64,000 nt of DNA from CAYRWR01 sp964537555 (GCA_964537555.1 CAZIAD010000014.1:1-64000), one strand, 5' to 3'. Shown: positions 39,732 to 49,865, numbered from the stretch's first letter. The notes: generated by a model from the letters alone, not told the origin. Numbers and translations are program-made.

Positions 39732-42458
39732 TTAAGGGGCTGTATTAGTATATAAAGTGTATACCTGCTCGGGACTTAATGGGTTGTCATATACTACAAA
39801 TTTATCTATACTTCCTTTAAAGAAATAACTGGATCCCTGGCCCCAACGTCCCAGGTAGCTATAGGTTCCCGTGGGTGCAATAGGACTAGTGAAACTGAAT
39901 ACAGTGGATAGCTCACCGTTAATATAAAATCTGGATTTTGTCCCATTCCAGGTTCCTACTAAATGATACCAATCTCCATTGGTTACAGTCCAGGTAGTGG
40001 TATAGTTATCATAAGTACCACCGCCTGTATCATTAATACGCCACATTATTTTTCCGTACTGTAAGGTGACCTGGAAGTTTTCAGTCTGGCTGAAGATCTG
40101 GTTATAATTAGCAGTATTGGCTGCCGGTTTAAACCATACCTCCAAAGAACCACTAGTATTATTTCCAATGGAGGGCAACTGTATACAGTCATCCACACCG
40201 TCAAAATAATATGCGGTATTAGCGGTGTCAAATCTTCCATTGGTCAGGTAGGGAGCTCCCAGCATTACGCCATTACCGTTATTACCAGAGCTATCGTTTA
40301 TGTTACCATCCAGGAGCCATTCCCCTCTCTTAACAATAGTGGTATTGGTAGTAATATCGGGGATCTCCACTATTTCCAGCTTATCGATCCAGCCTCTGTC
40401 AGCTCCTGATGTTACAATTCCGTCTTTAGTATATTTCCAGGTGAGAGTATGACTGCCCGCACTGACCAGGTAGGATTTCTGTGTCCAGTTCACAGTCCCT
40501 GAAATATTATTCATCTCCGTTCCATCTATATAGAATCTTAGCTTATCATAATTATATTCAGAAGAAACCTTCCAGTAAAATCGGACCCAGGATTCATTGG
40601 CAGGATTAATAGTGGTCTGTATTTCTGAAGTCTGAGAATGAGTGATCAGTCCACTGATCGCACTATCTCCATCAAAATAGTATTCAGCAGTATACCCGCT
40701 CCAATTAGCATTTCCGGCGAGAGTAAAGCTTACATCTGTGTTATCTACAGCTTCATTGAGTCCTACAGCCATATTGCTATTGGTGACAATCACGGAAATA
40801 GTATTGGTCAAACTGTATTTATTTAAAGTGTTTTTAGCCACGGCATATAGAGTATAGGTACCCGGTGTAGAGATCACAAATGAGGTGGCCCAGTTATTCA
40901 GGCTGCTGGTCAGCACATTGGTATTAAACTGATTATATACATAGATTTCACTGATTCCATATATATCTGAACTTTGCCCGCTGATGTTTATAGTCTGATT
41001 TTTCACAAATCTGCTTCCACTGACTGGAGTGTTTATTTGCAGGTGAGTGGTGTTACTATTGGTTATATTGACCGAAATAGTATTGGTGGTACTGATATTA
41101 TTGGACAGATCCACTGCTACAGCATAAATAAAATAGGTACCTGAGCTGTTAAACCTTAGACTGCTGTTCCAGGTGGATAGACCGGTACTTAAAGTGTTGG
41201 TTTGGAAAAGATTAAAAACATATACGTTTTGTAATCCAAAGTAGTCATAGGCTGTACCCTGTACATTTACTGACTGACCTATGGCAAAATCACTGCCCGC
41301 TGACGGTGCAATAATGTTTATGGTAGGTGCAACATTGTCTTCTGTGACCATGCCAGATGTATTGGTATATCTGGAATAAACCTGTTGTGCTCCCAGAGCA
41401 TTATCATAGATGATCAGGTCATCGATACACCCATTGAAATAGTGGTCAGCGCCCAGGCCCCAGCGTCCTATATAACAGGACGAGGATGCTGAGGTATAGG
41501 GTGAATTATAAAATGCACTAGCTACTTCCACCCCATTTACATATAAGCGGGATACTACTCCATCCCAGGTTCCTACGATATGATACCACAATCCCACATT
41601 GGCATTCCAGGTGGTTTGCAGATTCAGGTAGTCGCCGTCGCCATTGTTACTGATACGCCACATGATCTTTCCTGAGGATAAGGTGAGCTGGAAATTTTCA
41701 GTCTGGCTAAAAATCTGATCATAAAGATCGGTGTTTTTATCAGGTTTGATCCATGCTTCTATAGATCCGCTTGGGTTATTTCCAATGCTATTGAGAGTCA
41801 TGTAATCACCGTTACCATCAAAGTAATAGGCAGAATCCGCATTACCAAAACGGTCATTAGTCAGATAAGTATTGCCGGAAAGTATGGCATGATTATTATT
41901 GCCGGAAGTATCATTGGCATTGTTACTAAATAGCCATTCTCCTCTTTTCACGATAGTGGTATTGGTTGCGCTTCCTATAGAAACCATATCTACATATACA
42001 CTGTCTACCCAGCCGCAGTCATCCCCCTGAGAAACTGAACCATCCTTCAGGTAAACCCATTCGAGCAGGTAAGTCCCGGGCTGTAAATCATAGCTTTCCG
42101 TACGCCAGTCGATTTCTCCGGTCAAGACTGCAACTACAGTGCCGTTGATAGCGAAGACCATACCATCATAATCAGGCTCTGAAGATACTTTCCACTTAAA
42201 AGTGATCCTGCTGATATTGGCAATGGTATATACTTCCGCATACTGGCCATCCGAGATAACCGGACTTTTAATAGCATCTCCATCCATTGCAGATCTCAAT
42301 CTCACTCCGCTCCAGCTGGCATCTCCCATAGATTCAAATACCAGAGAGTCATTGTCTACGCCTTCATTTATTGAGATGAACTCATTTTGAAATAAACTAC
42401 AGGACGCTGATATCAATAAAGCCGCCCCGATCACTAAAAATAATATAATCTTACGCAC
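39732..42458 (-). CDS. Large lipoprotein with duplicated LamG-like and Ig-like domains
   Basis: This is a 908-residue protein. GTG 42458 is taken as start because GGAGG is 5 bases upstream and MRKIILFLVIGAALLISASC forms a lipoprotein signal with loose lipobox SASC. The mature part has a jelly-roll-like block ending DDCGWVDSVYVDMVSIGSATNTTIVKRGEWLF, a LamG/concanavalin-like domain (~175-370, YYFDGNGDYMTL), two Ig-like domains (~375-570), then the whole block repeats as a second jelly-roll (~575-705, GADRGWIDKLEIVE, also ending TNTTIVKRGEWLL) and a second LamG domain (~710-905). It is a probable surface or carbohydrate-binding protein. No enzyme motif is evident. Confidence 0.85.
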   Translation of the reverse strand: MRKIILFLVIGAALLISASCSLFQNEFISINEGVDNDSLVFESMGDASWSGVRLRSAMDGDAIKSPVISDGQYAEVYTIANISRITFKWKVSSEPDYDGMVFAINGTVVAVLTGEIDWRTESYDLQPGTYLLEWVYLKDGSVSQGDDCGWVDSVYVDMVSIGSATNTTIVKRGEWLFSNNANDTSGNNNHAILSGNTYLTNDRFGNADSAYYFDGNGDYMTLNSIGNNPSGSIEAWIKPDKNTDLYDQIFSQTENFQLTLSSGKIMWRISNNGDGDYLNLQTTWNANVGLWYHIVGTWDGVVSRLYVNGVEVASAFYNSPYTSASSSCYIGRWGLGADHYFNGCIDDLIIYDNALGAQQVYSRYTNTSGMVTEDNVAPTINIIAPSAGSDFAIGQSVNVQGTAYDYFGLQNVYVFNLFQTNTLSTGLSTWNSSLRFNSSGTYFIYAVAVDLSNNISTTNTISVNITNSNTTHLQINTPVSGSRFVKNQTINISGQSSDIYGISEIYVYNQFNTNVLTSSLNNWATSFVISTPGTYTLYAVAKNTLNKYSLTNTISVIVTNSNMAVGLNEAVDNTDVSFTLAGNANWSGYTAEYYFDGDSAISGLITHSQTSEIQTTINPANESWVRFYWKVSSEYNYDKLRFYIDGTEMNNISGTVNWTQKSYLVSAGSHTLTWKYTKDGIVTSGADRGWIDKLEIVEIPDITTNTTIVKRGEWLLDGNINDSSGNNGNGVMLGAPYLTNGRFDTANTAYYFDGVDDCIQLPSIGNNTSGSLEVWFKPAANTANYNQIFSQTENFQVTLQYGKIMWRINDTGGGTYDNYTTTWTVTNGDWYHLVGTWNGTKSRFYINGELSTVFSFTSPIAPTGTYSYLGRWGQGSSYFFKGSIDKFVVYDNPLSPEQVYTLYTNTAP

Positions 42459-42774
42459 CACAACCTCCACAGATTTTATTAAAACAAAGTAAACGAATTT
42501 TCATATTAAGCATAATATTAACACGAAAAATTATATTTCAAAAGAAATTAGGCAAAATATTTTTTGCTGTGTGTTTGAGTTTAACATTATGCTAACTAAT
42601 TCATTATATGTCAATGTGGCGAAAATCACTGGAGTTTGGGTTCAAAAATATATTTTCTGGAAGGCAAAATCTCAAAAGACTTTTTCGAAGCACTTCAAAA
42701 TATATGACTTAAATAGACCAGGAAAGGAAGTAAAAAATACGCTTATATTATTTTACAATTAACATAATACTTGT
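42459..42774. other. AT-rich intergenic stretch without a recognised gene
   Basis: Between the divergent LamG and OMP genes the DNA is AT-rich. A minus-strand promoter-like pair TTGAAA (42541-42536), 18 bp, TATTAT (42517-42512) may serve the LamG gene. A 63-codon frame at 42571 has no family match that I can see and is not called. Confidence 0.4.
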
Positions 42775-42803
42775 TTGAATATTTCAAAATTCCGGTATAT
42801 AAT
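42775..42803 (+). promoter_or_regulatory. Promoter for the OMP-lipoprotein pair
   Basis: TTGAAT (42775-42780), 17 bp, TATAAT (42798-42803), then TTTGGAGG before ATG 42838. Confidence 0.75.
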
Positions 42804-42837
42804 AGCAATAATAGATATAAAATAATTTGGAGGCTGT

Positions 42838-43680
42838 ATGAAGAAAAAGATTCTATTACTATTGATTCTGATGGCACTACCTCTGGCACTCAGTGCCAAG
42901 GTAAACCGCTTATTGACGGTAGATACACCTTATGTCGACGTGGACCATGCTGTCAAGGTCTCTCTGGTCAGCTTTCGTCCTCTGGACATCCAGGTCAATC
43001 TGAGACTGTTTAACTTCCTGGACTTTAGTGTGAACACCTCTCCCGTGGGATGGGTGCCATATTTCATTGACCTGGGATATCCCCGTTTCGGACTGCCCAA
43101 TTTCGGAGCTAAAGCGGCTGTAAAACTGCCCATCCTGCCTCTGACGGTAGGAGCCAGTGTAAACTATATCGGCTTTACCGGTGAAGCTGCGGTACTGGAT
43201 CTCTTAGGGGGTATGCTGCCTCCAGAGATCACTATTCAGGACGCTTCTATTAATTTTGGGCTTTCCCGCTGGGATGTGATGGCTGCCCTGGATCTTAAGC
43301 TCATCAATGTTTACCTAACCCTCGATTTTCAGAGATTTAATCAGGGGGGTGTTAACGGTCCTATCATAACCAGCTATTTTCACCCTACCGTGGGTGCTGA
43401 CCTGCAGTTAGGACGCATCCTGTCTATCTTCGCTGAGATCGGATACTATATCCCTATGTCTACCTTTACCCCCTCTCCGGCAGAGATCGCTAACTCTATG
43501 GGACTGGGCGGTGGTGATGATTTCACAGCCGGACTGGGACTGGAGTTTGACCTGGCCTTTATCAATCTGAGACTGGGTGTGCAGTATCCCGGAGCAGGTG
43601 TCACTCTGGATCCTGCTGATCCTTCTACAGAAATGAGTATCCCTGTATTGCCGTACATTAACCTGTCCCTGCAGTTTTAA
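42838..43680 (+). CDS. Outer-membrane beta-barrel protein, function unknown
   Basis: This is a 280-residue protein with a clear signal peptide (LLLLILMALPLALSA). Amphipathic strands follow through the chain and the last residues are LPYINLSLQF, ending in Phe as BAM substrates do. A loop with several Gly (SMGLGGGDDFTAGLGLEF) may cap the barrel. No family can be named. The next gene, a small lipoprotein, starts 13 bases downstream, so the two may form an outer-membrane complex. Confidence 0.8.
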   Translation: MKKKILLLLILMALPLALSAKVNRLLTVDTPYVDVDHAVKVSLVSFRPLDIQVNLRLFNFLDFSVNTSPVGWVPYFIDLGYPRFGLPNFGAKAAVKLPILPLTVGASVNYIGFTGEAAVLDLLGGMLPPEITIQDASINFGLSRWDVMAALDLKLINVYLTLDFQRFNQGGVNGPIITSYFHPTVGADLQLGRILSIFAEIGYYIPMSTFTPSPAEIANSMGLGGGDDFTAGLGLEFDLAFINLRLGVQYPGAGVTLDPADPSTEMSIPVLPYINLSLQF

Positions 43681-43692
43681 AGGAGGATGAAG

Positions 43693-44316
43693 ATGAAAAA
43701 ATTACTTATATTACCCGTATTACTGGCAGTCACCCTCCTGGGGTCTTGTCTGTTTGAGATAGATGCACAGTTTAATACCTATATACCCATGGAAATACCT
43801 AGCCTGCCCTTCATACTCCCCGGGACCTATGGAACCAATGTGGTTGCGGAGACAGGAATAGAAAACATGCTACAGGATCTGACCGGTCAATATGCAGAGA
43901 TCAGTGCCTTACGCCTGGACTACGTGTTAACCAATACATCCAGTAATGATGTTACTATTGCTATCGGCATGACCGGAATGAGTAAAGTCTCGAATTATAG
44001 CGTACAATACACTAACTATTCCAGCTATCACGCAAATCCTGACCAGACTGCCTGGATCATACCCTTGATGACCTTGACTCAGGGTGAAGTCACAACAGGG
44101 ATCTTTACCTCCTCAGGTGACAATCCCCTGCTCAGAGATCTGATCATTGCTTCTAATAGCTATCAGTTGGTGGTACAGACCATTGTAACCAATGTAAATC
44201 CCCTTTTTGCTAATTTTACTACCAATAATATCAGCATGTACCTTGGTCTTAGAATGGGCATGACAGTCCAAAGGGCATTCTCAGATGTACCCGGAGTAGT
44301 GTCACTGTTCCAGTAA
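43693..44316 (+). CDS. Lipoprotein partner of the preceding OMP, function unknown
   Basis: This is a 207-residue protein. The start is set at ATG 43693 because AGGAGG (43681-43686) is six bases upstream; the earlier ATG at 43687 abuts that site. The signal ends in TLLGSC. The mature part is strand-rich, with LDYVLTNTSSNDVTIAIGMTGMS and a domain reminiscent of Ig-like or transthyretin-like folds. Function unknown; co-transcribed with the OMP. A strong terminator follows. Confidence 0.8.
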   Translation: MKKLLILPVLLAVTLLGSCLFEIDAQFNTYIPMEIPSLPFILPGTYGTNVVAETGIENMLQDLTGQYAEISALRLDYVLTNTSSNDVTIAIGMTGMSKVSNYSVQYTNYSSYHANPDQTAWIIPLMTLTQGEVTTGIFTSSGDNPLLRDLIIASNSYQLVVQTIVTNVNPLFANFTTNNISMYLGLRMGMTVQRAFSDVPGVVSLFQ

Positions 44317-44335
44317 GCTAAATTGCACAGTTCGA

Positions 44336-44360
44336 CCCCCGCTCAGGCGGGGGTTTTTTA
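44336..44360 (+). terminator. Intrinsic terminator after the OMP-lipoprotein pair
   Basis: The stem CCCCCGC/GCGGGGG closes the tetraloop TCAG and is followed by TTTTTTATT. Confidence 0.92.
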
Positions 44361-44481
44361 TTGAATAAATTAGTGAATATGGATATTAAACTTTACATAA
44401 ATAGTAGACACAATTTCTCTTAAGAGATAGAATAAAAGTAAGATTTAATAATATTTTTCCTTTTGAATAGAGGAGATCCCT

Positions 44482-47400
44482 ATGGCATTAAAAACTGCAA
44501 AGAACAGTCCCTCCCAGCCTGATGATGAAATGCTTCTATACCAGGATCTGGTGGAAACATCACAGGACCTGATCTGGCAATGTGATACCGAGGGACGCTA
44601 TGTCTACCTGAATCCTGCCTGGGAAACGACTTTTGGCTATAAGACAGAGGAGATGCTGGGTAAGAAATTCAGTGACTTTCAAACACCGGAAATGGCGGAA
44701 AGGGATGGAAAGGAATTTAAGAGGCTGATGCAGGGCAATATGGTTAAAGGCCTGGAAACAGTACATATCAGTAAAGCAGGTACAGAGATATATCTGGTAT
44801 TTAATGCCAAGACTGTAGTAGATAAAAACGGGATAGTACAAGGCACCCGGGGGACCGCCCATGATATCACCAGCCGCAAACAGGCTGAATATGATCTTAT
44901 TCAGACCAGCGCCAAATTCCGGAGTCTTTTTGATCAGTCACCGGTAGGAACTGCGATAGTCGATTTCAGTAAGCATTTTGTACAGTGTAATCCAGCTTTC
45001 TGCCGCTTCATCGGCTATTCAGAAGATGAATTGATTGGAAAAACGGTACAGGATATTAGCTTCTCTGAAGACCGGGATATAGGAATGGCTGATTTGATCC
45101 GGATAAAACAAGGAGAGATTGCTACAGCCAGCTTTAGAAAACGGTATATCCGCAAAGACAAAGAAATCGTGTGGGGTGAAGTCAGTATTTCACTGATAAA
45201 AGATTCTGAGAATAAACCCTTGTACTTTCTCGCTGTCATTAAAGATATTACACAAAGTATGAAAATGGAGGCAGAACTGCTAGAAAGCCAGTACCTCCTT
45301 AAAAAAATGGAAAGTATAGGCAATATCGGAGCCTGGGTGGTTGATACACAGAATAACACCCTATCCTGGACTGAGGGGGTGTATGCTATACACGAGGTCG
45401 GAACAGAATATTTACCGGATCTGGAAAGCGGGATCGATTTCTATACTCCGGAATCCAGGCCCATAATCCAGAAAGCCGTAAATCAGGCTATAGAGAACAA
45501 TATCCCTTTTGACGAGGAACTACAGATCATAAGCGCCAGGGGCAACCTTAAAAGCGTACATACCATAGGGATCCCGGATCCGGAACATAGCAGGATCTAT
45601 GGTTTTTTTCAGGATATTACCAGGCAAAAACAGGTGGAGCTGGACCTCCAGGAAAGCCAGAGCCGCCTGGAACTGGCTGCTCAGTCGGCTAAACTGGGTA
45701 TCTGGGACTGGGATATAGTGAATAATATCCTGATATGGGATGAGCAGATGTATGAGCTTTATGGAGTAAAAGACAATACAGCTCTTAAAAACATCGATCT
45801 TTGGAATAATGGACTGCACCCTGATGATGCGGATTATGCCTGGGAGGAATGTCAGGCTGCCATGCGGGGTGAGAAAAAATACGATGTCGAATTCCGGGTC
45901 CTTCATCCGGATGGGCAGATCAGGTATATCAAAGCTGACGGGCTGGTTCTGAGGGATGCAGCCGGAGAAGCCATTCGTATGATAGGTATCAACCGTGACA
46001 TCACCCGGGATAAAGAAGCCGAACAGAAATTGCTCAAGAGTGAAGAAAAATACCGCCTCTTATACACCGCAATGGAGCAGGGCTTGGCCCTTCATGAGAT
46101 TATTCTGGATGATGCGGGTATTCCTGTTGATTATATCTTTCTAGATATTAATGATAGCTACACCCGCTTGGTAGGAATTTCTAAAGAAATGTGCATCGGT
46201 AAACGGGTCAAAGAAGTCTTTCCTCAGGTGGAACAGTACTGGATCGATGTTTATGGAAAAGTGGCATTGACCGGTGAATCCTGCTACTATGAAAACTACA
46301 TGAAAACTAATAACAAATACTACTCAGTATATTCTTATAGCCCCCGGAAATATCAGTTTGCTGTATTGGTAACAGATATTACCGAGCGTAAACTAGCTGA
46401 GAAAATATTAGCAGCAGAGAAGGAACGACTGGCTGTGACGCTGCGCAGTATCGGGGATGGTGTGATCACCACAGATATTCAGGGAAACATAGTCATCATG
46501 AATAAAGTAGCTGAAGCTTTGTGCGGATGGTCACAGGAAGAAGCCCAGGGCAGGCCCATCACAGAAGTGTTCAATATCATCAATGAGAGTACCCGAAAAC
46601 CGCATATCAATCCTGTAGAGAAAGTATTAAACACCGGGGAGATCATAGAGCTGGCTAACCATACTCTGCTCATATCCAGGGATGGAACGGAGCGTGCCAT
46701 CGCAGACAGTGGAGCTCCTATAAAGGACAAGGACAGTCAGACTATAGGTGTAGTACTGGTATTCCGCGATATGACGGAAAAGCAGAAATTCCTGGAAAAG
46801 ACTCAGAATATGCAGCGGCTGGAATCTCTGGGAGTACTGGCAGGCGGCATTGCTCATGATTTTAACAACCTCATGGGAGGGGTCTTTGGCTATATTGACA
46901 TGGCTCTGGAGGAGACTAAGGAAAAAAATGTTAAGGCCTATCTATCTGAGTCCATGGCAGCCCTGGAGCGGGCCCGGGCCCTTACTTCACAGTTACTGAC
47001 ATTTGCCAAAGGAGGAGCGCCCCACCAGAAGGTCACCTCCCTGTTTCCCTTTGTTCAGGATACAGCCCGCTTTGCCCTGAGCGGTTCCAATGTCACGCTT
47101 GATTTTGATGTTCAGGAGGACTTATGGTATGCCAATGTAGATCAGGGACAGATCGGACAGGTCATAGATAATATTATCATCAATGCCCAGCAGGCCATGC
47201 CTAATGGGGGCTGTATTCGGGTCACTGCCCGTAATATCACGTTTGACAGAGCTGGTTCTCTGGTCATGATACCAGGTGACTATGTCCATCTTTCGATTCA
47301 GGACCAGGGTATAGGTATAGCGCCGGAGATCATTTCACATATATTTGACCCCTTTTATACTACTAAATCCAAAGGCCACGGCCTGGGGCTGGCCACCTGT

Positions 47401-47934
47401 TATTCTATCATAAAGCGTCATGAAGGGTATATCGATGTAGAGTCACAGCCGGGAAAGGGAAGTAATTTTAACATTTATCTGCCAGCTGATCACAGGACAT
47501 CTGAACAAAAAAAATCATCTGCTAAAGTGGAGCTTACGGGAAGCGGGACCATAATTGTGATGGATGATGAAGATATGATCTGTGACTTAAGCAGTGCCAT
47601 GCTCAAACAGTTTGGATATAAGGTCCTCTGTGCTAAAAACGGAGAAGAAGCCCTGGCCATTTTTTCCAGAGAGCGCAGTGCCGGCAGGCTGATCTCAGGC
47701 TTACTACTGGATCTTACTATTCCCGGAGCTATGGGGGGGAAGGATACAGTGCGGGAAATACGCAAAGTGGATCCGGACATACCTGTTTTTGTAGTCAGTG
47801 GCTATGCTGATGACCCGATTATGAAAAAACCGGGAGATTACGGTTTTACAGCGAGCATCTGTAAGCCCTTCAGGAGAAGTGAAATAGCAGATATGCTACG
47901 GCGTTATCTCATTCCGTCCCGCTCTCAGGACTAA
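44482..47934 (+). CDS. Six-PAS soluble hybrid histidine kinase
   Basis: This is an 1150-residue protein with no membrane helix or signal. About six PAS/PAC repeats run from residue ~15 to ~770 (LIWQCDTEGRYVYLNPAW; VGTAIVDFSKHFVQCNPAF; NIGAWVVDTQNNTLSW; LGIWDWDIVNNILIWDE; DYIFLDINDSYTRLVG; GDGVITTDIQGNIVIMN). Then HisKA with the phospho-acceptor His in LAGGIAHDFNNLMGG, HATPase with DQGIGIAPEIISHIF and GHGLGLATCYS, and a C-terminal REC domain with Asp in LLLDLTIPG. It senses cytoplasmic or redox/ligand cues through PAS and relays phosphate to its own REC. No adjacent response regulator with an output domain. Signal unknown. Confidence 0.92.
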   Translation: MALKTAKNSPSQPDDEMLLYQDLVETSQDLIWQCDTEGRYVYLNPAWETTFGYKTEEMLGKKFSDFQTPEMAERDGKEFKRLMQGNMVKGLETVHISKAGTEIYLVFNAKTVVDKNGIVQGTRGTAHDITSRKQAEYDLIQTSAKFRSLFDQSPVGTAIVDFSKHFVQCNPAFCRFIGYSEDELIGKTVQDISFSEDRDIGMADLIRIKQGEIATASFRKRYIRKDKEIVWGEVSISLIKDSENKPLYFLAVIKDITQSMKMEAELLESQYLLKKMESIGNIGAWVVDTQNNTLSWTEGVYAIHEVGTEYLPDLESGIDFYTPESRPIIQKAVNQAIENNIPFDEELQIISARGNLKSVHTIGIPDPEHSRIYGFFQDITRQKQVELDLQESQSRLELAAQSAKLGIWDWDIVNNILIWDEQMYELYGVKDNTALKNIDLWNNGLHPDDADYAWEECQAAMRGEKKYDVEFRVLHPDGQIRYIKADGLVLRDAAGEAIRMIGINRDITRDKEAEQKLLKSEEKYRLLYTAMEQGLALHEIILDDAGIPVDYIFLDINDSYTRLVGISKEMCIGKRVKEVFPQVEQYWIDVYGKVALTGESCYYENYMKTNNKYYSVYSYSPRKYQFAVLVTDITERKLAEKILAAEKERLAVTLRSIGDGVITTDIQGNIVIMNKVAEALCGWSQEEAQGRPITEVFNIINESTRKPHINPVEKVLNTGEIIELANHTLLISRDGTERAIADSGAPIKDKDSQTIGVVLVFRDMTEKQKFLEKTQNMQRLESLGVLAGGIAHDFNNLMGGVFGYIDMALEETKEKNVKAYLSESMAALERARALTSQLLTFAKGGAPHQKVTSLFPFVQDTARFALSGSNVTLDFDVQEDLWYANVDQGQIGQVIDNIIINAQQAMPNGGCIRVTARNITFDRAGSLVMIPGDYVHLSIQDQGIGIAPEIISHIFDPFYTTKSKGHGLGLATCYSIIKRHEGYIDVESQPGKGSNFNIYLPADHRTSEQKKSSAKVELTGSGTIIVMDDEDMICDLSSAMLKQFGYKVLCAKNGEEALAIFSRERSAGRLISGLLLDLTIPGAMGGKDTVREIRKVDPDIPVFVVSGYADDPIMKKPGDYGFTASICKPFRRSEIADMLRRYLIPSRSQD

Positions 47935-47995
47935 ACACAGGCCTTATCATACTAAAAAAATGACAGCCTTCCTGGTTTAAGCAAAAGGAGTGAAT

Positions 47996-48499
47996 ATGGT
48001 CACTTTTTCAGAAGTCCTGACCCCTGAACATATCCAAAAGCTTGTTATTCTGGCCCATAAGATCTGGAATCAGCACTTTGTCCCTCTTATCGGGCAGGCG
48101 CAGGTAGATTATATGCTGGACAGATTTCAAAGTGAGCCTGCTATCAGTGAGGCCATCACTGAAGGGGTGGAATATACCTTAATCCAAAATGAAGGAATAG
48201 AGGCAGGATACCTGGCATTGATCCCTGATCAGCCTCCGGGAAAAATGATGATTTCCAAGCTGTACCTGGATATCAGGTATCGGGGTCTGGGGCTGGGACG
48301 GGCCATGCTAAATTTTATCCGGGAAAAAGCCGGAAAAAAAGGCATAAAAGTATTATGGCTGACCGTAAACCGCAACAATCATGACAGTATCGACTGGTAT
48401 ATACGCAGGGGCTTTCAGGTCACCCGTGAGCTTAAAAAAGATATTGGTGGAGGCTTTTATATGGATGATCTGATAATGGAGCTGAAGCTAGCAGATTGA
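47996..48499 (+). CDS. GNAT-family N-acetyltransferase
   Basis: This is a 167-residue protein; ATG 47996 is six bases after AAAAGGAG, so the GTG two codons earlier is less likely. Acetyl-CoA-binding motif A is MMISKLYLDIRYRGLGLGRAMLNFI, followed by WLTVNRNNHDSIDWYIRRGFQV as motif B. The C-terminus FYMDDLIMELKL is typical. It acetylates an amino group of an unknown small molecule or protein. It stands between the PAS kinase and the aminotransferase. Confidence 0.88.
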   Translation: MVTFSEVLTPEHIQKLVILAHKIWNQHFVPLIGQAQVDYMLDRFQSEPAISEAITEGVEYTLIQNEGIEAGYLALIPDQPPGKMMISKLYLDIRYRGLGLGRAMLNFIREKAGKKGIKVLWLTVNRNNHDSIDWYIRRGFQVTRELKKDIGGGFYMDDLIMELKLAD

Positions 48500-48595
48500 A
48501 ATATTTATTACAAAATAAATTAACTGACTGGTTTTGCTGGAAATTAATCAAAAATCCCGATAAAATATAGTCCAATTTTTAAAAAGGAGGAAAGC

Positions 48596-49771
48596 ATGGA
48601 CCAAATCATCCAGGAAGAAAAAGAGCATCTCATAGGCTTTTTTAAACGATTTCCTATAGCATTTACCCGCGCTGAGGGGCATACCCTCACAGATATCAAT
48701 GGCAAGACCTACACTGATTTTACTGCCGGCATATCAGTGTGCAGCCTGGGGCATGCTAACCGACGTGTCAATGATGCTATAAAGGATCAGCTGGATAAGA
48801 TCACCCACATGACTAATATCTTTTATGTGCCGGGCCAGATCGAACTGTCCAGAAAGATCTCCGCTAAGAGCTTTAACGGGAAGAGTTTTTTCTGTAACAG
48901 TGGAGCGGAAGCCAATGACGCAGCTATCAAGATCAGCCGTTTCCTGGGAAATAAAATCAGCCCGAAAAAGAACAAGATCCTCAGTATGGAGAGCTCTTTT
49001 CACGGGCGGACCATAGCTACCATATCTATCACGGGGCAGCCCAAGTATAGGCAGGGTTTTGAGCCCATCCTGCCTCATGTGGATTATGTAAAGATCAATG
49101 ATATGAGCTCTCTGGAAGAAAAGATGGACGAGAATGTCTGTGCAATCTTCCTGGAACCAGTCATGGGAGAAGGAGGAATCTTTCCCCTGTCCCGCTCCTT
49201 TGTGGCTAAGGCCCGCATGCTGGCCCAAAAACACCAGGCTTTACTGGTATTCGATGAGATCCAGGCGGGTATAGCCCGGACCGGAAAATATTTCGGCTAC
49301 CAGTGGTATGATGTGGAACCGGACATCATTACCCTGGCCAAGGCTCTGGGCAATGGATTTCCCATCGGGGCGGTGCACATGAAGTCCGCCCTGGCTGATC
49401 AGCTGACTCCCGGCCTGCATGGCACCACTTTCGGGGGAAACTTTCTGGCTATAGCGGCAGCCAATGCGGTCATGGACCAGCTGGACGATACTTTGCTGAC
49501 TAAGATCAATGAGCTCTCAGCATATTTTCTGGAACGGCTCAATGCTCTGCGTAAGGATAAACATACAGTGATCGGAGACATCAGGGTAAAGGGGCTGATG
49601 ATCGGTATCGACCTTATCGGTATCGATGTGGCATCAGTGATACAGGATCTTCTGGACCGGGGATTTGTGACCCTCAGAGCAGGGGATAACACCCTCAGAT
49701 TGTTACCTCCCTTTACCATCACGAAAAAAGAGATCGATGCCTTACTGGAACAGTTAATGGAGATACTTTAA
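48596..49771 (+). CDS. argD: Acetylornithine/succinyldiaminopimelate-type aminotransferase
   Basis: This is a 391-residue fold-type I, class III PLP aminotransferase. SSFHGRTIATISITGQPKY, EPVMGEGGIFPLSRSF, FDEIQAGIARTGKYFGYQ and the Schiff-base Lys in LAKALGNGFPIGAVHM are complete, with TLRAGDNTLRLLPPF at the C-terminus. Sequence fits ArgD (N-acetylornithine aminotransferase in arginine synthesis) but other class III members are close, and no other arg gene is near. The start follows AAAGGAGGAAAGC. Confidence 0.85.
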   Translation: MDQIIQEEKEHLIGFFKRFPIAFTRAEGHTLTDINGKTYTDFTAGISVCSLGHANRRVNDAIKDQLDKITHMTNIFYVPGQIELSRKISAKSFNGKSFFCNSGAEANDAAIKISRFLGNKISPKKNKILSMESSFHGRTIATISITGQPKYRQGFEPILPHVDYVKINDMSSLEEKMDENVCAIFLEPVMGEGGIFPLSRSFVAKARMLAQKHQALLVFDEIQAGIARTGKYFGYQWYDVEPDIITLAKALGNGFPIGAVHMKSALADQLTPGLHGTTFGGNFLAIAAANAVMDQLDDTLLTKINELSAYFLERLNALRKDKHTVIGDIRVKGLMIGIDLIGIDVASVIQDLLDRGFVTLRAGDNTLRLLPPFTITKKEIDALLEQLMEIL

Positions 49772-49777
49772 TACCTG

Positions 49778-49806
49778 GGAGAGTGGAAACACTCTCCTTT
49801 TTTTAT
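49778..49806 (+). terminator. Intrinsic terminator after the aminotransferase gene
   Basis: The stem GGAGAGTG/CACTCTCC closes a GAAA tetraloop and is followed by a long T-run. Confidence 0.93.
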
Positions 49807-49865
49807 TGTATTATTCACTAAGGGAGACTAAACTATTATTTACAGATAGCATTTCGGAGGCTTAG

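Noticed and set aside
42571..42762. A 63-residue gene between the LamG and OMP genes
   Set aside because: No ribosome site or family resemblance in an AT-rich gap; likely chance.
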